A stretch of DNA of 64,000 nucleotides from Streptomyces lydicus (GTDB lineage: Bacteria; Actinomycetota; Actinomycetes; Streptomycetales; Streptomycetaceae). The stretch lies in contig NZ_RDTE01000003.1 of NCBI RefSeq assembly GCF_004125265.1, forward strand, positions 2,914,001 to 2,978,000, given 5' to 3'. This document shows, in pieces, positions 14,773 to 24,004 of the stretch. The first letter of the stretch is position 1; each line of letters begins with the position of its first letter. The notes beneath the pieces were generated by a model. That model was given only the letters and a program-made list of their open reading frames with translations. It made no database searches and had not been told where the DNA came from. Made by a program: the position numbers and the translations under genes.

Positions 14773-16457
14773 CTCCCACCGCGATCGCGACGGGCGCCTC
14801 CGAGGCGCTTGCCGCTTCCTCCACCAAGGGCATCGACGGCGTGGCACTCGCCGTCTTCGTCTTCTTCTTCCTGGCCGTGACGGTCATGGGATTCCTGGCC
14901 GCCCGCTGGCGCAAGGCCGAGCAGTCCGCCAACCTCGACGAATGGGGGCTGGGCGGCCGCAGCTTCGGCACCTGGGTGACGTGGTTCCTGCTGGGCGGCG
15001 ACCTCTACACGGCGTACACCTTCGTGGCCGTACCGGCGGCGATCTACGCGGCGGGGGCGTCGGGATTCTTCGCCGTGCCGTACACGGTCCTGGTCTACCC
15101 GCTCATCTTCACCTTCCTCCCCCGCCTGTGGTCGGTCTCGCACAAGCACGGCTATGTCACCACCTCCGACTTCGTGCGCGGCCGCTTCGGCTCCAAGGGC
15201 CTGTCGCTGGCCGTGGCGCTCACCGGCATCCTCGCCACGATGCCGTACATCGCACTCCAACTGGTGGGCATCCAGGCCGTCCTGGACGTGATGGGCATCG
15301 GCGGCGGTGAGCACACCAACTGGTTCGTCAAGGACCTTCCGCTGCTGATCGCGTTCGCCGTGCTGGCCGCGTACACCTACTCCTCGGGTCTGCGGGCGCC
15401 GGCGCTGATCGCGTTCGTCAAGGACGGGCTGATCTACCTCGTCATCACCGTCGCGATCATCTACATCCCGATCAAGCTCGGCGGCTTCGACGCGATCTTC
15501 GACTCGGCCGGCAAGGCGCTCGCCCAGCCAGGACCGGTCCCCGGCAAACCGCGGGGCGAACTGATCAGCAGCGCCAACAACCAGTGGGCGTATGCGACGT
15601 TGGCGCTCGGCTCGGCCCTGGCGCTCTTCATGTACCCGCACTCGATCACCGCGACGCTGTCCTCGCGCAGCCGCAATGTGATCCGGCGCAACACCACCAT
15701 CCTGCCGCTGTACTCGCTGATGCTGGGCCTGCTGGCGCTGCTCGGCTTCATGGCCGTCAAGGCCGGCACGGACATCCAGGGCAACCCGCAGCTGGCCATC
15801 CCGCAGCTCTTCGAGGACATGTTCCCGAGCTGGTTCACCGGTGTGGCATTCGCCGCGATCGGCATCGGCGCGCTGGTGCCCGCGGCCATCATGTCCATCG
15901 CCGCGGCGAACCTGTTCACCCGCAACGTCTACAAGGACTTCCTCAAGCCGGACGCCACGCCCGAGCAGGAGCACAAGGTCGCCAAGCTGGTCTCGCTGCT
16001 GGTGAAGGTGGGCGCGCTGGTCTTTGTCCTCACCATGGACAAGACCGTCGCGATCAACTTCCAGCTGCTGGGCGGCATCTGGATCCTGCAGACCATGCCG
16101 TCCCTGGTCGGCGGGCTCTTCACCCGCTGGTTCCACCGCTGGGCGCTGCTGATCGGCTGGGCGGTCGGCATGCTCTACGGCACGCTCGCGGCCTACGGCG
16201 TGGCCAGCCCGACCCAGAAGCACTTCGGCGGCTCCAGCAAGGAGATCCCCGGCATCGGCGAGATCGGCTACATCGGCCTCACCGCCTTCGCGCTGAACCT
16301 CGTGGTCACGGTCGTCCTGACCTTCGCCCTGAAGGCCGCAGGCGCCCCCGACGGCATCGACGAGACCAGCCCCGCCGACTACACGGCGGACGCCGGTGAC
16401 AAGGGCGTCACCGTCGATCTGCCGCCGGCGACGGCAGGGGCACCGGCCGGACACTGA
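14769..16457 (+). CDS. sodium:solute symporter (SSS family, monocarboxylate/acetate-like)
   Basis: A 562-residue integral membrane transporter with about 13 TM helices, expected to couple Na+ or H+ entry to uptake of a small organic solute. SSS features include LDEWGLGGRSFGTWVTWFLL near residues 55-75 and TPEQEHKVAKLVSLLV in a late loop. The pairing with DUF3311 is typical of the MctP-type monocarboxylate permeases of high-GC actinomycetes and rhizobia, so lactate, pyruvate, acetate or alanine is the best guess. GTG 14769 overlaps the previous stop. A GC-rich terminator follows at 16480. Confidence 0.88.
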   Translation: MTPTAIATGASEALAASSTKGIDGVALAVFVFFFLAVTVMGFLAARWRKAEQSANLDEWGLGGRSFGTWVTWFLLGGDLYTAYTFVAVPAAIYAAGASGFFAVPYTVLVYPLIFTFLPRLWSVSHKHGYVTTSDFVRGRFGSKGLSLAVALTGILATMPYIALQLVGIQAVLDVMGIGGGEHTNWFVKDLPLLIAFAVLAAYTYSSGLRAPALIAFVKDGLIYLVITVAIIYIPIKLGGFDAIFDSAGKALAQPGPVPGKPRGELISSANNQWAYATLALGSALALFMYPHSITATLSSRSRNVIRRNTTILPLYSLMLGLLALLGFMAVKAGTDIQGNPQLAIPQLFEDMFPSWFTGVAFAAIGIGALVPAAIMSIAAANLFTRNVYKDFLKPDATPEQEHKVAKLVSLLVKVGALVFVLTMDKTVAINFQLLGGIWILQTMPSLVGGLFTRWFHRWALLIGWAVGMLYGTLAAYGVASPTQKHFGGSSKEIPGIGEIGYIGLTAFALNLVVTVVLTFALKAAGAPDGIDETSPADYTADAGDKGVTVDLPPATAGAPAGH

Positions 16458-16479
16458 GCCACCCGCTGCCGCACCCTTC

Positions 16480-16517
16480 ACGGGCCGCCGCGTTCCTCCG
16501 GGAGCACGGCGGCCCGT
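16480..16517. terminator. bidirectional terminator, symporter / Uma2 gene
   Basis: ACGGGCCGCCG pairs exactly with CGGCGGCCCGT across a 16-nt loop, between two convergent genes. Confidence 0.75.
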
Positions 16518-16530
16518 TGGCGTTCGCCGT

Positions 16531-17121
16531 TCAGCCCACCCAGTCCTTCAGCTGCTCGGTTTCGAGGGTGATGCCGACGGGGTCGGGGAGGTGAAGCACC
16601 TTGCCGAACGGCACGGTATGAATGGTCTCGTAGCGGCCGTCATCGGGTTCGCTGTAGACCACGATCTGACAAGCTTGGCGGTCGATCAACAAGTACAGCG
16701 GGATACCGGTCGTCGCGTACGCACGGGGCTTCTCCACTCGGTCGCGCTGCTCGGTGTCCGAGTCATGTGAAGTGACTTCGACGACCATGAGCACCGGGTC
16801 GGGGTCCGCCCATTCACCCTGGCCCACGAAGGCATCGCACGGCACGAGAGAGGCGTCCGGACGAAGGCGGCCCTTCCGGTAGGCCTCCGCCTTCAGGCCC
16901 TGATTCGGATCGAGAAAAAGCTCCGGCCTGTGTTGCATGCAGATGCGAAGCAACCACTGAATGATCCGTCCGTGATCCCCGTCCGGCATGGGCTTGCTCT
17001 TGACCTTCCCGTCGATGAGTTCCAACCGCGCGCCTTCTTCCAGGCGGGCGAGTATCCGGGCGGCCTCTTCGAAATGCTCGGTCTCCATGATGTGCGGCGG
17101 CGGGTCGGCGAGCGCGGTCAT
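16531..17121 (-). CDS. Uma2-family (DUF820) putative endonuclease
   Basis: A 196-residue PD-(D/E)XK-fold protein of the Uma2/DUF820 family, abundant in Streptomyces and cyanobacteria. Visible family marks are ELIDGKVKSKPMPDGDHG, LRPDASLVPCDAF and VLMVVEVTSHDSD (the D...ExT nuclease core), then YATTGIPLYLLIDRQ. The start ATG 17121 (MTALADPPPH) has AGAAGGAGAAGG upstream; a longer ORF to 17166 lacks support. The cellular role of these proteins is not known, and some are linked to mobile DNA. Here it stands alone between the symporter operon and the nrd leader. Confidence 0.85.
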   Translation of the reverse strand: MTALADPPPHIMETEHFEEAARILARLEEGARLELIDGKVKSKPMPDGDHGRIIQWLLRICMQHRPELFLDPNQGLKAEAYRKGRLRPDASLVPCDAFVGQGEWADPDPVLMVVEVTSHDSDTEQRDRVEKPRAYATTGIPLYLLIDRQACQIVVYSEPDDGRYETIHTVPFGKVLHLPDPVGITLETEQLKDWVG

Positions 17122-17211
17122 GAGGCCTTCTCCTTCTTCCACGGGACGGAACAGAGAACGTGTCACCGACCCTAGCCGAAGCCACTGACAGACACTGTGT
17201 GATCACTCACG

Positions 17212-17227
17212 ACACACTAGATGTGGG
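17212..17227. promoter_or_regulatory. NrdR-box-like element upstream of nrdAB
   Basis: ACACACTAGATGTGGG resembles an NrdR box (consensus roughly acaCwATATwGTGT). It lies just before the riboswitch, where the nrdAB promoter should be. A second box about 31 bp upstream is expected for NrdR, but the sequence there (CCACTGACAGACACTG) is only a weak match. Confidence 0.4.
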
Positions 17228-17239
17228 GGTGCGCATGAG

Positions 17240-17500
17240 GAGCCACCCCCACATGTATGCTCGTCCTCGCTGTCGCCGCAGGGGAATCCGGTGCGAATCC
17301 GGAACTGTCCCGCAACGGTGTGGGAGCGCGCTCGACCGGCCGGACACCGGCTGTGGCGTGCGCTCGTGTAGTCCGAGGACCTGCCGATGGTACGTCCGCA
17401 CCGCCATGGGTGCGGGTGTCGATACGTCCGGGCCCCGAGGGTTGGGCCGGTGGACGCCGCGTGGTGTGCCCGCGCACCCCTGACGTTTTCGGGGTGCCGC
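17240..17500 (+). promoter_or_regulatory. cobalamin (B12) riboswitch controlling nrdAB
   Basis: The conserved core is clear: GGGGAATCCGGTGCGAATCC at 17281-17300, then CTGTCCCGCAACGGTG to 17320. The B12 box AGTCCGAGGACCTGCC lies at 17370-17385. Downstream, GCACCCC (17474-17480) pairs with GGGGTGC (17491-17497) around a TGACGTTTTC loop, a probable terminator or RBS-masking expression platform. The gene follows at 17565. In S. coelicolor the class Ia nrdABS operon is known to be shut off by B12 through such an element, leaving the B12-dependent class II reductase (NrdJ) to supply deoxynucleotides. Confidence 0.93.
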
Positions 17501-17564
17501 ATGCCCGCGTGCGCCCGTCGCGTCCCTCCCCTCCCGGCCCCCGCCGAGTGAGGGAGAGCATCAC

Positions 17565-20000
17565 GTGACCATCGCGCCAACGGAGCCCGCGTCAGACGCC
17601 GAGGTCGCACCGCCCGTGGTGGCCACGCCTGCCGCTGCTGCCGGCAACGGAGCGGGCGAGGACGGTCCGGGCGTCGCCCTGCTGCGCACCCTGACCGAGC
17701 TGACCGAGGACCTGACCGCGACCGACCCCGGCAAGGTGGCCGCCGCCGCGCTGCGCGGCCGGCACGCGGGCTCGGACGAGGCCGAACTGCGGTCGCTGGC
17801 CACCGATGCCGCGGCCGGACTGATCGGCGACGAGCCGCAGTACTCCAAGCTCGCCGCGCGTCTGCTCACCCTCGCCGTCGCCGAGGAGGCCGCCGGCCAG
17901 GGCGCCGTCTCGTTCTCCGCGTCCGTCGCGACCGGCCACCGCGAAGGCCTGATCGCCGACGAGACCGCGCAGTTCGTGGCGACCCACGCGGCCCGGCTGG
18001 ACGCGCTGGTCGAGCGGGCGCTGGCCGACGGTGCCGACGACCGGTTCGGCTACTTCGGGCTGCGCACCCTGCACTCGCGCTACCTCCTGCGCCACCCCAC
18101 CACCCGTCAGGTCATCGAGACCCCGCAGCACTTCCTGCTGCGGGTGGCCTGCGGCCTGGCAGAAGACCAGAGCGAGCGCGCCCTGGACGACGTCGCCGAG
18201 CTCTACCGCCTCACCAGCTCGCTGTCGTACCTGCCCTCCTCCCCCACCCTGTTCAACTCCGGCACCCGCCACCCGCAGATGTCGTCCTGCTACCTGCTGG
18301 ACTCGCCGCTGGACGAGCTGGACTCGATCTACGACCGCTACCACCAGGTCGCACGGCTCTCGAAGCACGCGGGCGGCATCGGCCTGTCGTACTCCCGCAT
18401 CCGCGCCCGCGGTTCGCTGATCCGCGGCACCAACGGGCACTCCAACGGCATCGTGCCGTTCCTGCGCACCCTGGACGCCTCGGTCGCGGCCGTGAACCAG
18501 GGCGGCCGGCGCAAGGGCGCCGCCTGCGTCTACCTGGAGACCTGGCACGCGGACATCGAGGAGTTCCTGGAGCTGCGCGACAACACCGGTGAGGAGGCCC
18601 GTCGCACCCACAACCTGAACATCGCCCACTGGATCCCGGACGAGTTCATGCGCCGGGTGGAGGCGGACGCCGACTGGTCGCTGTTCTCGCCCTCGGACGC
18701 CCCCGAGCTGGTGGACCTGTGGGGCGACGAGTTCGACGCCGCCTACCGCAAGCTGGAGGCCGAGGGCCGGGCGCTCAAGCAGATCCCCGCCCGGGTGCTG
18801 TACTCCCGGATGATGCGCACCCTGGCGCAGACCGGCAACGGCTGGATGACGTTCAAGGACGCCGCCAACCGCACCGCCAACCAGACCGCCGAGCCCGGCC
18901 AGGTCGTGCACTCCTCCAACCTGTGCACCGAGATCCTGGAGGTGACCAACGACGGGGAGACCGCGGTCTGCAACCTGGGGTCGGTCAATCTCTCGGCGCA
19001 CCTGGGTGACAACGGCGAGATGGACTGGGAGCGGCTGGACGCGACCGTCCGTACCGCCGTCACCTTCCTCGACCGTGTCGTGGACATCAACTTCTACCCG
19101 ACCGAGCAGGCCGGGACCTCCAACTCCCGCTGGCGTCCGGTCGGTCTGGGCCTGATGGGCCTGCAGGACGTGTTCTTCCGGCTGCGGCTGCCCTTCGACT
19201 CGCCCGAGGCGCGGGAGCTGTCGACCCGGATCTCCGAGCGGATCATGCTCGCCGCCTACGAGGCGTCGGCCGACCTCGCCGAACGGCACGGCCCGCACCC
19301 GGCCTGGTCCGCGACCCGCACCGCCCGCGGGGTGCTGCACCCCGACCACTACCCCAACGCCGAGCCGCGCTGGGCGGACCGCTGGGCGGCGCTGCGCACC
19401 CGGATCGCGGCCACCGGCATGCGCAACTCCCTGCTGCTGGCGATCGCGCCGACCGCGACCATCGCCTCCATCGCGGGCGTGTACGAGTGCATCGAGCCGC
19501 AGGTCTCCAACCTCTTCAAGCGCGAGACGCTGTCCGGTGAGTTCCTGCAGGTCAACGCCTACCTGATCGAAGAGCTCAAGGCGCTGGGGCTGTGGGACGC
19601 CCGGACCCGGGACGCGCTGCGCGAGGCCAACGGCTCGGTGCAGGACGTCACCTGGATCCCCGAGGAGATCCGGGCGCTGTACCGCACCGCCTGGGAGATC
19701 CCGCAGCGCTCGCTGATCGACATGGCCGCGGCCCGTACGCCCTACCTCGACCAGAGCCAGTCGCTGAACCTCTTCATGGCGTCGCCGACCATCGGCAAGC
19801 TCAGCTCGATGTACGCCTACGCCTGGAAGCGCGGCATCAAGACGACGTACTACCTGCGGTCGCGGCCGGCGACCCGGATCGCCCAGTCGGCACGCGGCAC
19901 CTCGGCCGCCGCCACCGCCCCCGTACCGCAGCAGGCCACCGACCCCGAGGCGGTCGCCTGCTCCCTGGAAAACCCCGAGTCCTGCGAGGCCTGCCAGTAA
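17565..20000 (+). CDS. nrdA: ribonucleotide reductase class Ia, large subunit
   Basis: An 811-residue catalytic subunit that reduces ribonucleoside diphosphates to deoxy forms together with NrdB. After a low-complexity N-terminus come the active-site barrel motifs SSCYLLDSPLDELD, NQGGRRKGAACVYLETWHADIEEF, NLCTEIL and YECIEPQVSNLFKRETLSG. Near the end are the radical-transfer tyrosines (TTYYLRSRPA), and the redox pair ESCEACQ closes the protein. GTG 17565 has GAGGGAGAG as its ribosome-binding site. Its stop directly abuts the nrdB start. Expression is governed by the preceding B12 riboswitch and probably NrdR. Confidence 0.95.
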   Translation: MTIAPTEPASDAEVAPPVVATPAAAAGNGAGEDGPGVALLRTLTELTEDLTATDPGKVAAAALRGRHAGSDEAELRSLATDAAAGLIGDEPQYSKLAARLLTLAVAEEAAGQGAVSFSASVATGHREGLIADETAQFVATHAARLDALVERALADGADDRFGYFGLRTLHSRYLLRHPTTRQVIETPQHFLLRVACGLAEDQSERALDDVAELYRLTSSLSYLPSSPTLFNSGTRHPQMSSCYLLDSPLDELDSIYDRYHQVARLSKHAGGIGLSYSRIRARGSLIRGTNGHSNGIVPFLRTLDASVAAVNQGGRRKGAACVYLETWHADIEEFLELRDNTGEEARRTHNLNIAHWIPDEFMRRVEADADWSLFSPSDAPELVDLWGDEFDAAYRKLEAEGRALKQIPARVLYSRMMRTLAQTGNGWMTFKDAANRTANQTAEPGQVVHSSNLCTEILEVTNDGETAVCNLGSVNLSAHLGDNGEMDWERLDATVRTAVTFLDRVVDINFYPTEQAGTSNSRWRPVGLGLMGLQDVFFRLRLPFDSPEARELSTRISERIMLAAYEASADLAERHGPHPAWSATRTARGVLHPDHYPNAEPRWADRWAALRTRIAATGMRNSLLLAIAPTATIASIAGVYECIEPQVSNLFKRETLSGEFLQVNAYLIEELKALGLWDARTRDALREANGSVQDVTWIPEEIRALYRTAWEIPQRSLIDMAAARTPYLDQSQSLNLFMASPTIGKLSSMYAYAWKRGIKTTYYLRSRPATRIAQSARGTSAAATAPVPQQATDPEAVACSLENPESCEACQ

Positions 20001-21059
20001 ATGTCCATCGACCAGACCACCACCACCGCGGCGGCCACGCACACCGCCACCACCGGCACCAAGAACCTCCTCGACCCGGGCTTCGAGCTGACGCTGCGCC
20101 CCATGCGGTACCCCGAGTTCTACGACCGCTACCGCGACGCGATCAAGAACACCTGGACCGTGGAGGAGGTCGACCTCCACTCCGACGTCGCCGACCTCGC
20201 GAAGCTCTCGGCGGGCGAGCAGCACATGATCGGCCGACTGGTCGCGTTCTTCGCGACCGGTGACTCGATCGTCGCCAACAACCTCGTGCTGACGCTCTAC
20301 AAGCACATCAACTCCCCCGAGGCGCGGCTGTACCTGAGCCGGCAGCTGTTCGAGGAGGCCGTGCACGTCCAGTTCTATCTGACGCTGCTGGACACCTACC
20401 TTCCCGACCCGGACGACCGCGCCGCCGCCTTCGCGGCCGTGGAGAACATCCCGTCCATCCGGGAGAAGGCCCAGTTCTGCTTCCGCTGGATGGACTCGGT
20501 CGAGAAGATCGACCGGCTGGAGGACAAGGCCGACCGGCGCCGCTTCCTGCTGAACCTGATCTGCTTCGCGGCCTGCATCGAGGGGCTGTTCTTCTACGGC
20601 GCCTTCGCGTACGTGTACTGGTTCCGCTCGCGGGGCCTGCTGCACGGCCTGGCCACCGGCACCAACTGGGTCTTCCGCGACGAGTCCATGCACATGGAGT
20701 TCGCGTTCTCGGTCGTGGACACCGTCCGCGAGGAGGAGCCCGACCTCTTCGACGACAAGCTGGAGCAGCAGGTCACCGAGATGCTCAAGGAGGCCGTCGA
20801 GGCGGAGCTGCAGTTCGGCCGCGACCTGTGCGGTGACGGCCTGCCGGGCATGAACACCGACTCGATGCGCGAATACCTCCAGTGCGTCGCCGACCAGCGG
20901 CTGCAGCGGCTCGGCTTCGCGCCGGTCTACGGATCGGAGAACCCCTTCTCCTTCATGGAGCTGCAGAACGTCCAGGAGCTGACCAACTTCTTCGAGCGCC
21001 GGGCGTCCGCCTACCAGGTAGCCGTCGAGGGCTCGGTCTCCTTCGACGACGACTTCTAG
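20001..21059 (+). CDS. nrdB: ribonucleotide reductase class Ia, radical-bearing small subunit
   Basis: A 352-residue ferritin-like R2 protein that houses the diiron-tyrosyl radical cofactor. The iron ligands and radical Tyr are in place: E119, H122 and Y126 in EEAVHVQFY, and the second ligand pair in RDESMHMEF. The C-terminal tail SVSFDDDF provides the usual acidic peptide that docks to NrdA. ATG 20001 follows the nrdA TAA with no spacer, so translation is coupled. The nrdS regulator gene that I recall following nrdB in S. coelicolor is absent; the next gene is a penicillin-binding protein. Confidence 0.95.
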   Translation: MSIDQTTTTAAATHTATTGTKNLLDPGFELTLRPMRYPEFYDRYRDAIKNTWTVEEVDLHSDVADLAKLSAGEQHMIGRLVAFFATGDSIVANNLVLTLYKHINSPEARLYLSRQLFEEAVHVQFYLTLLDTYLPDPDDRAAAFAAVENIPSIREKAQFCFRWMDSVEKIDRLEDKADRRRFLLNLICFAACIEGLFFYGAFAYVYWFRSRGLLHGLATGTNWVFRDESMHMEFAFSVVDTVREEEPDLFDDKLEQQVTEMLKEAVEAELQFGRDLCGDGLPGMNTDSMREYLQCVADQRLQRLGFAPVYGSENPFSFMELQNVQELTNFFERRASAYQVAVEGSVSFDDDF

Positions 21060-21167
21060 AAGGTTCTGGAAGACGTACCGCGACGCCTCTTCGTCCCGCC
21101 CACCCGCCGTTTGTGAGCGTTCTGTTACCTCCGCAACCGGAGCCGGGGCCGCCACATCTACTCGGGT

Positions 21168-23126
21168 ATGAAGGGCACGAAGGGGCGTCGTCGGTTCATC
21201 GACTATCCACGTCAGGGGCGGGAAGGTCCGCGCCGTTGGCTGCCGTCATGGAGACAGTGGCTGAGCGCCGTCGCGCTCTGCGTGGGCGGTCTGGCGGGGC
21301 TGTTCGCCGTGGTGTACGCACAGGTCGGCATACCGGGTGAGAATGCGCTCGCCGGTCAGGAGGCCAGCGTCTATTACTGGGCGGACGGCAGCCAGATGGT
21401 GAGCGTCGGCGCCGTGAACCGGCAGAACGTCACCCTCGACAAGGTGCCCGACTCCGTCGAGAATTCCGTGATCGCGGCGGAGAACGCCACCTTCTACAGC
21501 GACGCCGGTGTTTCGCTCCAGGGCATCGGGCGCGCCCTCGTCAACATGGTCTCCGGCGAGGAGACCCAGGGCGGCTCCACCATCACCCAGCAGTATGTGA
21601 AGAACACCTATCTCTCGCAGGACCAGACGGTCACCCGCAAGGTGAAGGAATTCATCATCTCGCTGAAGGTGAGCAACCAGAAGTCCAAGCAGGAGATTCT
21701 GCGCGGCTATCTCAACACCAGCTGGTTCGGCCGTGGTTCGTACGGTATCCAGGCCGCTTCCCATGCGTATTACGGCATTGACGCCAAGGACCTGGACCCC
21801 AGTCAGGGCGCCGTGCTGGCGGCCCTGCTGAAGGGTTCGGAACAGTACGATCCGGGGCTGAGCGCGGCCAATCACCGGCGGGCGGTGGCCCGGTGGAAGT
21901 GGATACTCGACCGGCAGGTCGCCACCGGGAAGATGAGCCAGGAGGAGCGGGCGAAGTACCGCACCTTCCCGGAGCCCCGGGGATTGTCGAAACCCACCAG
22001 CCAGGCCGGCCAGACCGGCTATCTCGTCGATGTCGCCAATAAGTTCATCAAGGCCGATACCGGCCTGACCGACAAGGAATTGGCGCGCGGCGGCTACCGC
22101 ATTCACACCACCTTCGACAAACAGCGCACCCACCGGCTGGAAAAAGCCGTGAAGGACGTCCGCCGGGACACCATCGATCCCAAAAAGCGCGCGGCCGACA
22201 ACTATGTGGAGTTCGGCGCGGCGTCCGTACGCCCCAAGGACGGGGCGGTCGTCGCCGTCTACGGCGGTGCGGACGCCACCCGGCACTTCAGCAACAACGC
22301 GGACACCACGGCGGTCCCGGCCGGCTCCGCCTTCAAACCGTTCGTGCTGGCGGCCGCGCTCCAGCGGCCGGACGGCGCCGCCCCGGACACCGCGGAAGCG
22401 GCGGCGGCCCGGCGGAAGGCCGGGTTCGGGAATCTGAGCGAGGGTCTGCTGAAGGCCCAGAACGCTCCGTTCGTCCAGGCCGGGCAGCAGCTCGGGCTGG
22501 AACGGATCCGGGATCTCGCGGTGGAAGCGGGCCTGCGCGAGGAGAGCATGGCCCGCCTGGAGCAGACCTTCCCGCTGGGCACCTCGGCCCCCAGCGCGAT
22601 ACGGATGGCGAGCGCCTACACCACCTTCGTCAACGGCGGGCTGCACACCGACCCCTACGCGGTGACCTCGATGACCCACGACGGCAAGAAGGTGCCCGGC
22701 TTCCACCGCCGCGAGCCCGTACAGGTCCTCGACGCGGGGGTCGCCCAGCAGGTGTCCAACGTTCTGGAGGGAGTCGGCCGGCGCTCCGTGGGGCAGCCGG
22801 ACGCGGCGTCCGGGCAGGCGGTCGCGGCCGGCCGCACGGAGCCGGGCGACCGGATGAAGTCCGCGTGGTTCATCGGCAGCCCCAGGGGCGGCGGCCCGGA
22901 GTTCGGCTCCGTTCCCACCGTCGGAGGAGAGAAGGGGAGCCTTGTCCGCCCCGAACCGGCGCCCGGCGCCGGTGGCGGAGACGAACCGACCACCGCCGTC
23001 ACCATGTTCCGCAACAAACCGGGCGCGCCCGATCTGCTGCCGCTGCAGGGCGTCGGCGGTTCCGGCACCGGGCTGGGGACGGCCCTCCCGCCGAAGGTCT
23101 GGAACGCCTACCAGCAGAGCTCGTGA
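21168..23126 (+). CDS. class A penicillin-binding protein with degenerate transpeptidase motifs
   Basis: A 652-residue membrane-anchored protein with one TM helix near residues 31-52. The GT51 peptidoglycan glycosyltransferase domain (about 80-250) looks active: E105 in IAAENATFYSDAGVS, then GGSTITQQYVKN and LNTSWFGRGSYGIQAAS. The C-terminal transpeptidase keeps SxxK (S387-x-x-K390 in GSAFKPF). Its SxN motif, however, reads A430-Q-N (KAQNAPF), and the KTG triad reads R556-T-E, just before MKSAWFIGSP. Acylation chemistry is therefore doubtful, and the domain may be structural or regulatory. ATG 21168 precedes a basic cytoplasmic tail (GTKGRRRFIDYPRQ). It is separated from nrdB by 108 bp. Confidence 0.88.
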   Translation: MKGTKGRRRFIDYPRQGREGPRRWLPSWRQWLSAVALCVGGLAGLFAVVYAQVGIPGENALAGQEASVYYWADGSQMVSVGAVNRQNVTLDKVPDSVENSVIAAENATFYSDAGVSLQGIGRALVNMVSGEETQGGSTITQQYVKNTYLSQDQTVTRKVKEFIISLKVSNQKSKQEILRGYLNTSWFGRGSYGIQAASHAYYGIDAKDLDPSQGAVLAALLKGSEQYDPGLSAANHRRAVARWKWILDRQVATGKMSQEERAKYRTFPEPRGLSKPTSQAGQTGYLVDVANKFIKADTGLTDKELARGGYRIHTTFDKQRTHRLEKAVKDVRRDTIDPKKRAADNYVEFGAASVRPKDGAVVAVYGGADATRHFSNNADTTAVPAGSAFKPFVLAAALQRPDGAAPDTAEAAAARRKAGFGNLSEGLLKAQNAPFVQAGQQLGLERIRDLAVEAGLREESMARLEQTFPLGTSAPSAIRMASAYTTFVNGGLHTDPYAVTSMTHDGKKVPGFHRREPVQVLDAGVAQQVSNVLEGVGRRSVGQPDAASGQAVAAGRTEPGDRMKSAWFIGSPRGGGPEFGSVPTVGGEKGSLVRPEPAPGAGGGDEPTTAVTMFRNKPGAPDLLPLQGVGGSGTGLGTALPPKVWNAYQQSS

Positions 23127-23143
23127 TCGCGCTCCCGTCTTCC

Positions 23144-23170
23144 GGGCGCCCGGCCGCCGGCCGGGTGCCC
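23144..23170. terminator. bidirectional terminator, PBP / def
   Basis: GGGCGCCCGGCC-GCC-GGCCGGGTGCCC forms a 12-bp stem with one G-T pair between the two convergent genes. Confidence 0.7.
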
Positions 23171-23184
23171 GACAGGCCCTGGCG

Positions 23185-23829
23185 TCAGTCGTTGGCGACG
23201 ACGGGGTAGCGCGGCTCCAGCTCGGCCATCTGCTTCAGGGCGTCCTTGCGGTCCCGCTTGCTGAGCCGGTCGATGTAGAGGTAGCCGTAGAGGTGATCGG
23301 TCTCGTGCTGCAGGCAGCGCGCGAAGAAGCCGGTGCCCTCGATGGCGACCGGCTCGCCCTTGGCGTCCTGGCCGCGGACCACGGCGTAGTCGGGGCGGGC
23401 CAGCGAGGCGTAGGCGCCGGGCACGGACAGGCAGCCCTCGTTGGAGTCGTCCAGGATCCGGCGCTCGGCGGGCAGCTCGTCCAGGACCGGGTTGCAGATC
23501 GCGCCGACGTGCCGGACGCCCTGGTCGTCGGGGCAGTCGTAGACGAAGACCTTCAGGTCCACACCGATCTGGTTCGCGGCCAGGCCCACGCCCTCGGCGG
23601 TGCGCTGGCTGGCGAACATGTCGTCGATGAGCTGCGCGAGCCGGTCGTCGAACTCCGTGACGTCCTTGCACTCCTTGTGGAGCACGGGGTTGCCGACGAC
23701 CGTGATCGGCCGCGAGGTGCCGCGCTCGCGGTGGGCGGTCTCCCGCTCCTCCGCGTCCGTGACGTCATCGATGAATGCTTCGTCCACGCGCTGATCACCG
23801 TCTTGATCAAAAACAGGCTGCTGGGCCAT
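23185..23829 (-). CDS. def: peptide deformylase
   Basis: A 214-residue metallo-deformylase that removes the N-formyl group from nascent proteins at the ribosome. The three family motifs are present: [10 protein letters not shown] (GxGLAAxQ), EGCLSVPG and QHETDHLYG (HExxH). The last ligates the metal together with the Cys of motif 2. Relative to the 170-residue core, the protein has an acidic N-terminal extension of about 40 residues ([22 protein letters not shown]) typical of actinobacterial paralogues. ATG 23829 is placed by the GGCGGAG immediately upstream. It is transcribed away from the IS110 element. Confidence 0.93.
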   Translation of the reverse strand: MAQQPVFDQDGDQRVDEAFIDDVTDAEERETAHRERGTSRPITVVGNPVLHKECKDVTEFDDRLAQLIDDMFASQRTAEGVGLAANQIGVDLKVFVYDCPDDQGVRHVGAICNPVLDELPAERRILDDSNEGCLSVPGAYASLARPDYAVVRGQDAKGEPVAIEGTGFFARCLQHETDHLYGYLYIDRLSKRDRKDALKQMAELEPRYPVVAND

Positions 23830-24004
23830 CTCCGCCGTACGCCTTCCTGAAAACCCTGAGTAGTCGCCCTACAGCCTAATCCGTAGTTAGCGGCGGTCCC
23901 CCGGGACCAAGGTTCCTGGGGATTGTTCGAGCGCCGGGCCGTGACATCTGCCTACAGCTGGGCACGTGATGCCTTCCCGTAGATCGCGTGCGCGGTCCTG
24001 GTGC

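Noticed and set aside
17592..21155. 1,187-codon open frame antisense to nrdAB
   Set aside because: It is the mirror of strong GC3 bias in two certain genes. Its residues are Val/Gly/Asp/Arg-rich without motifs, and it has no ribosome-binding site.
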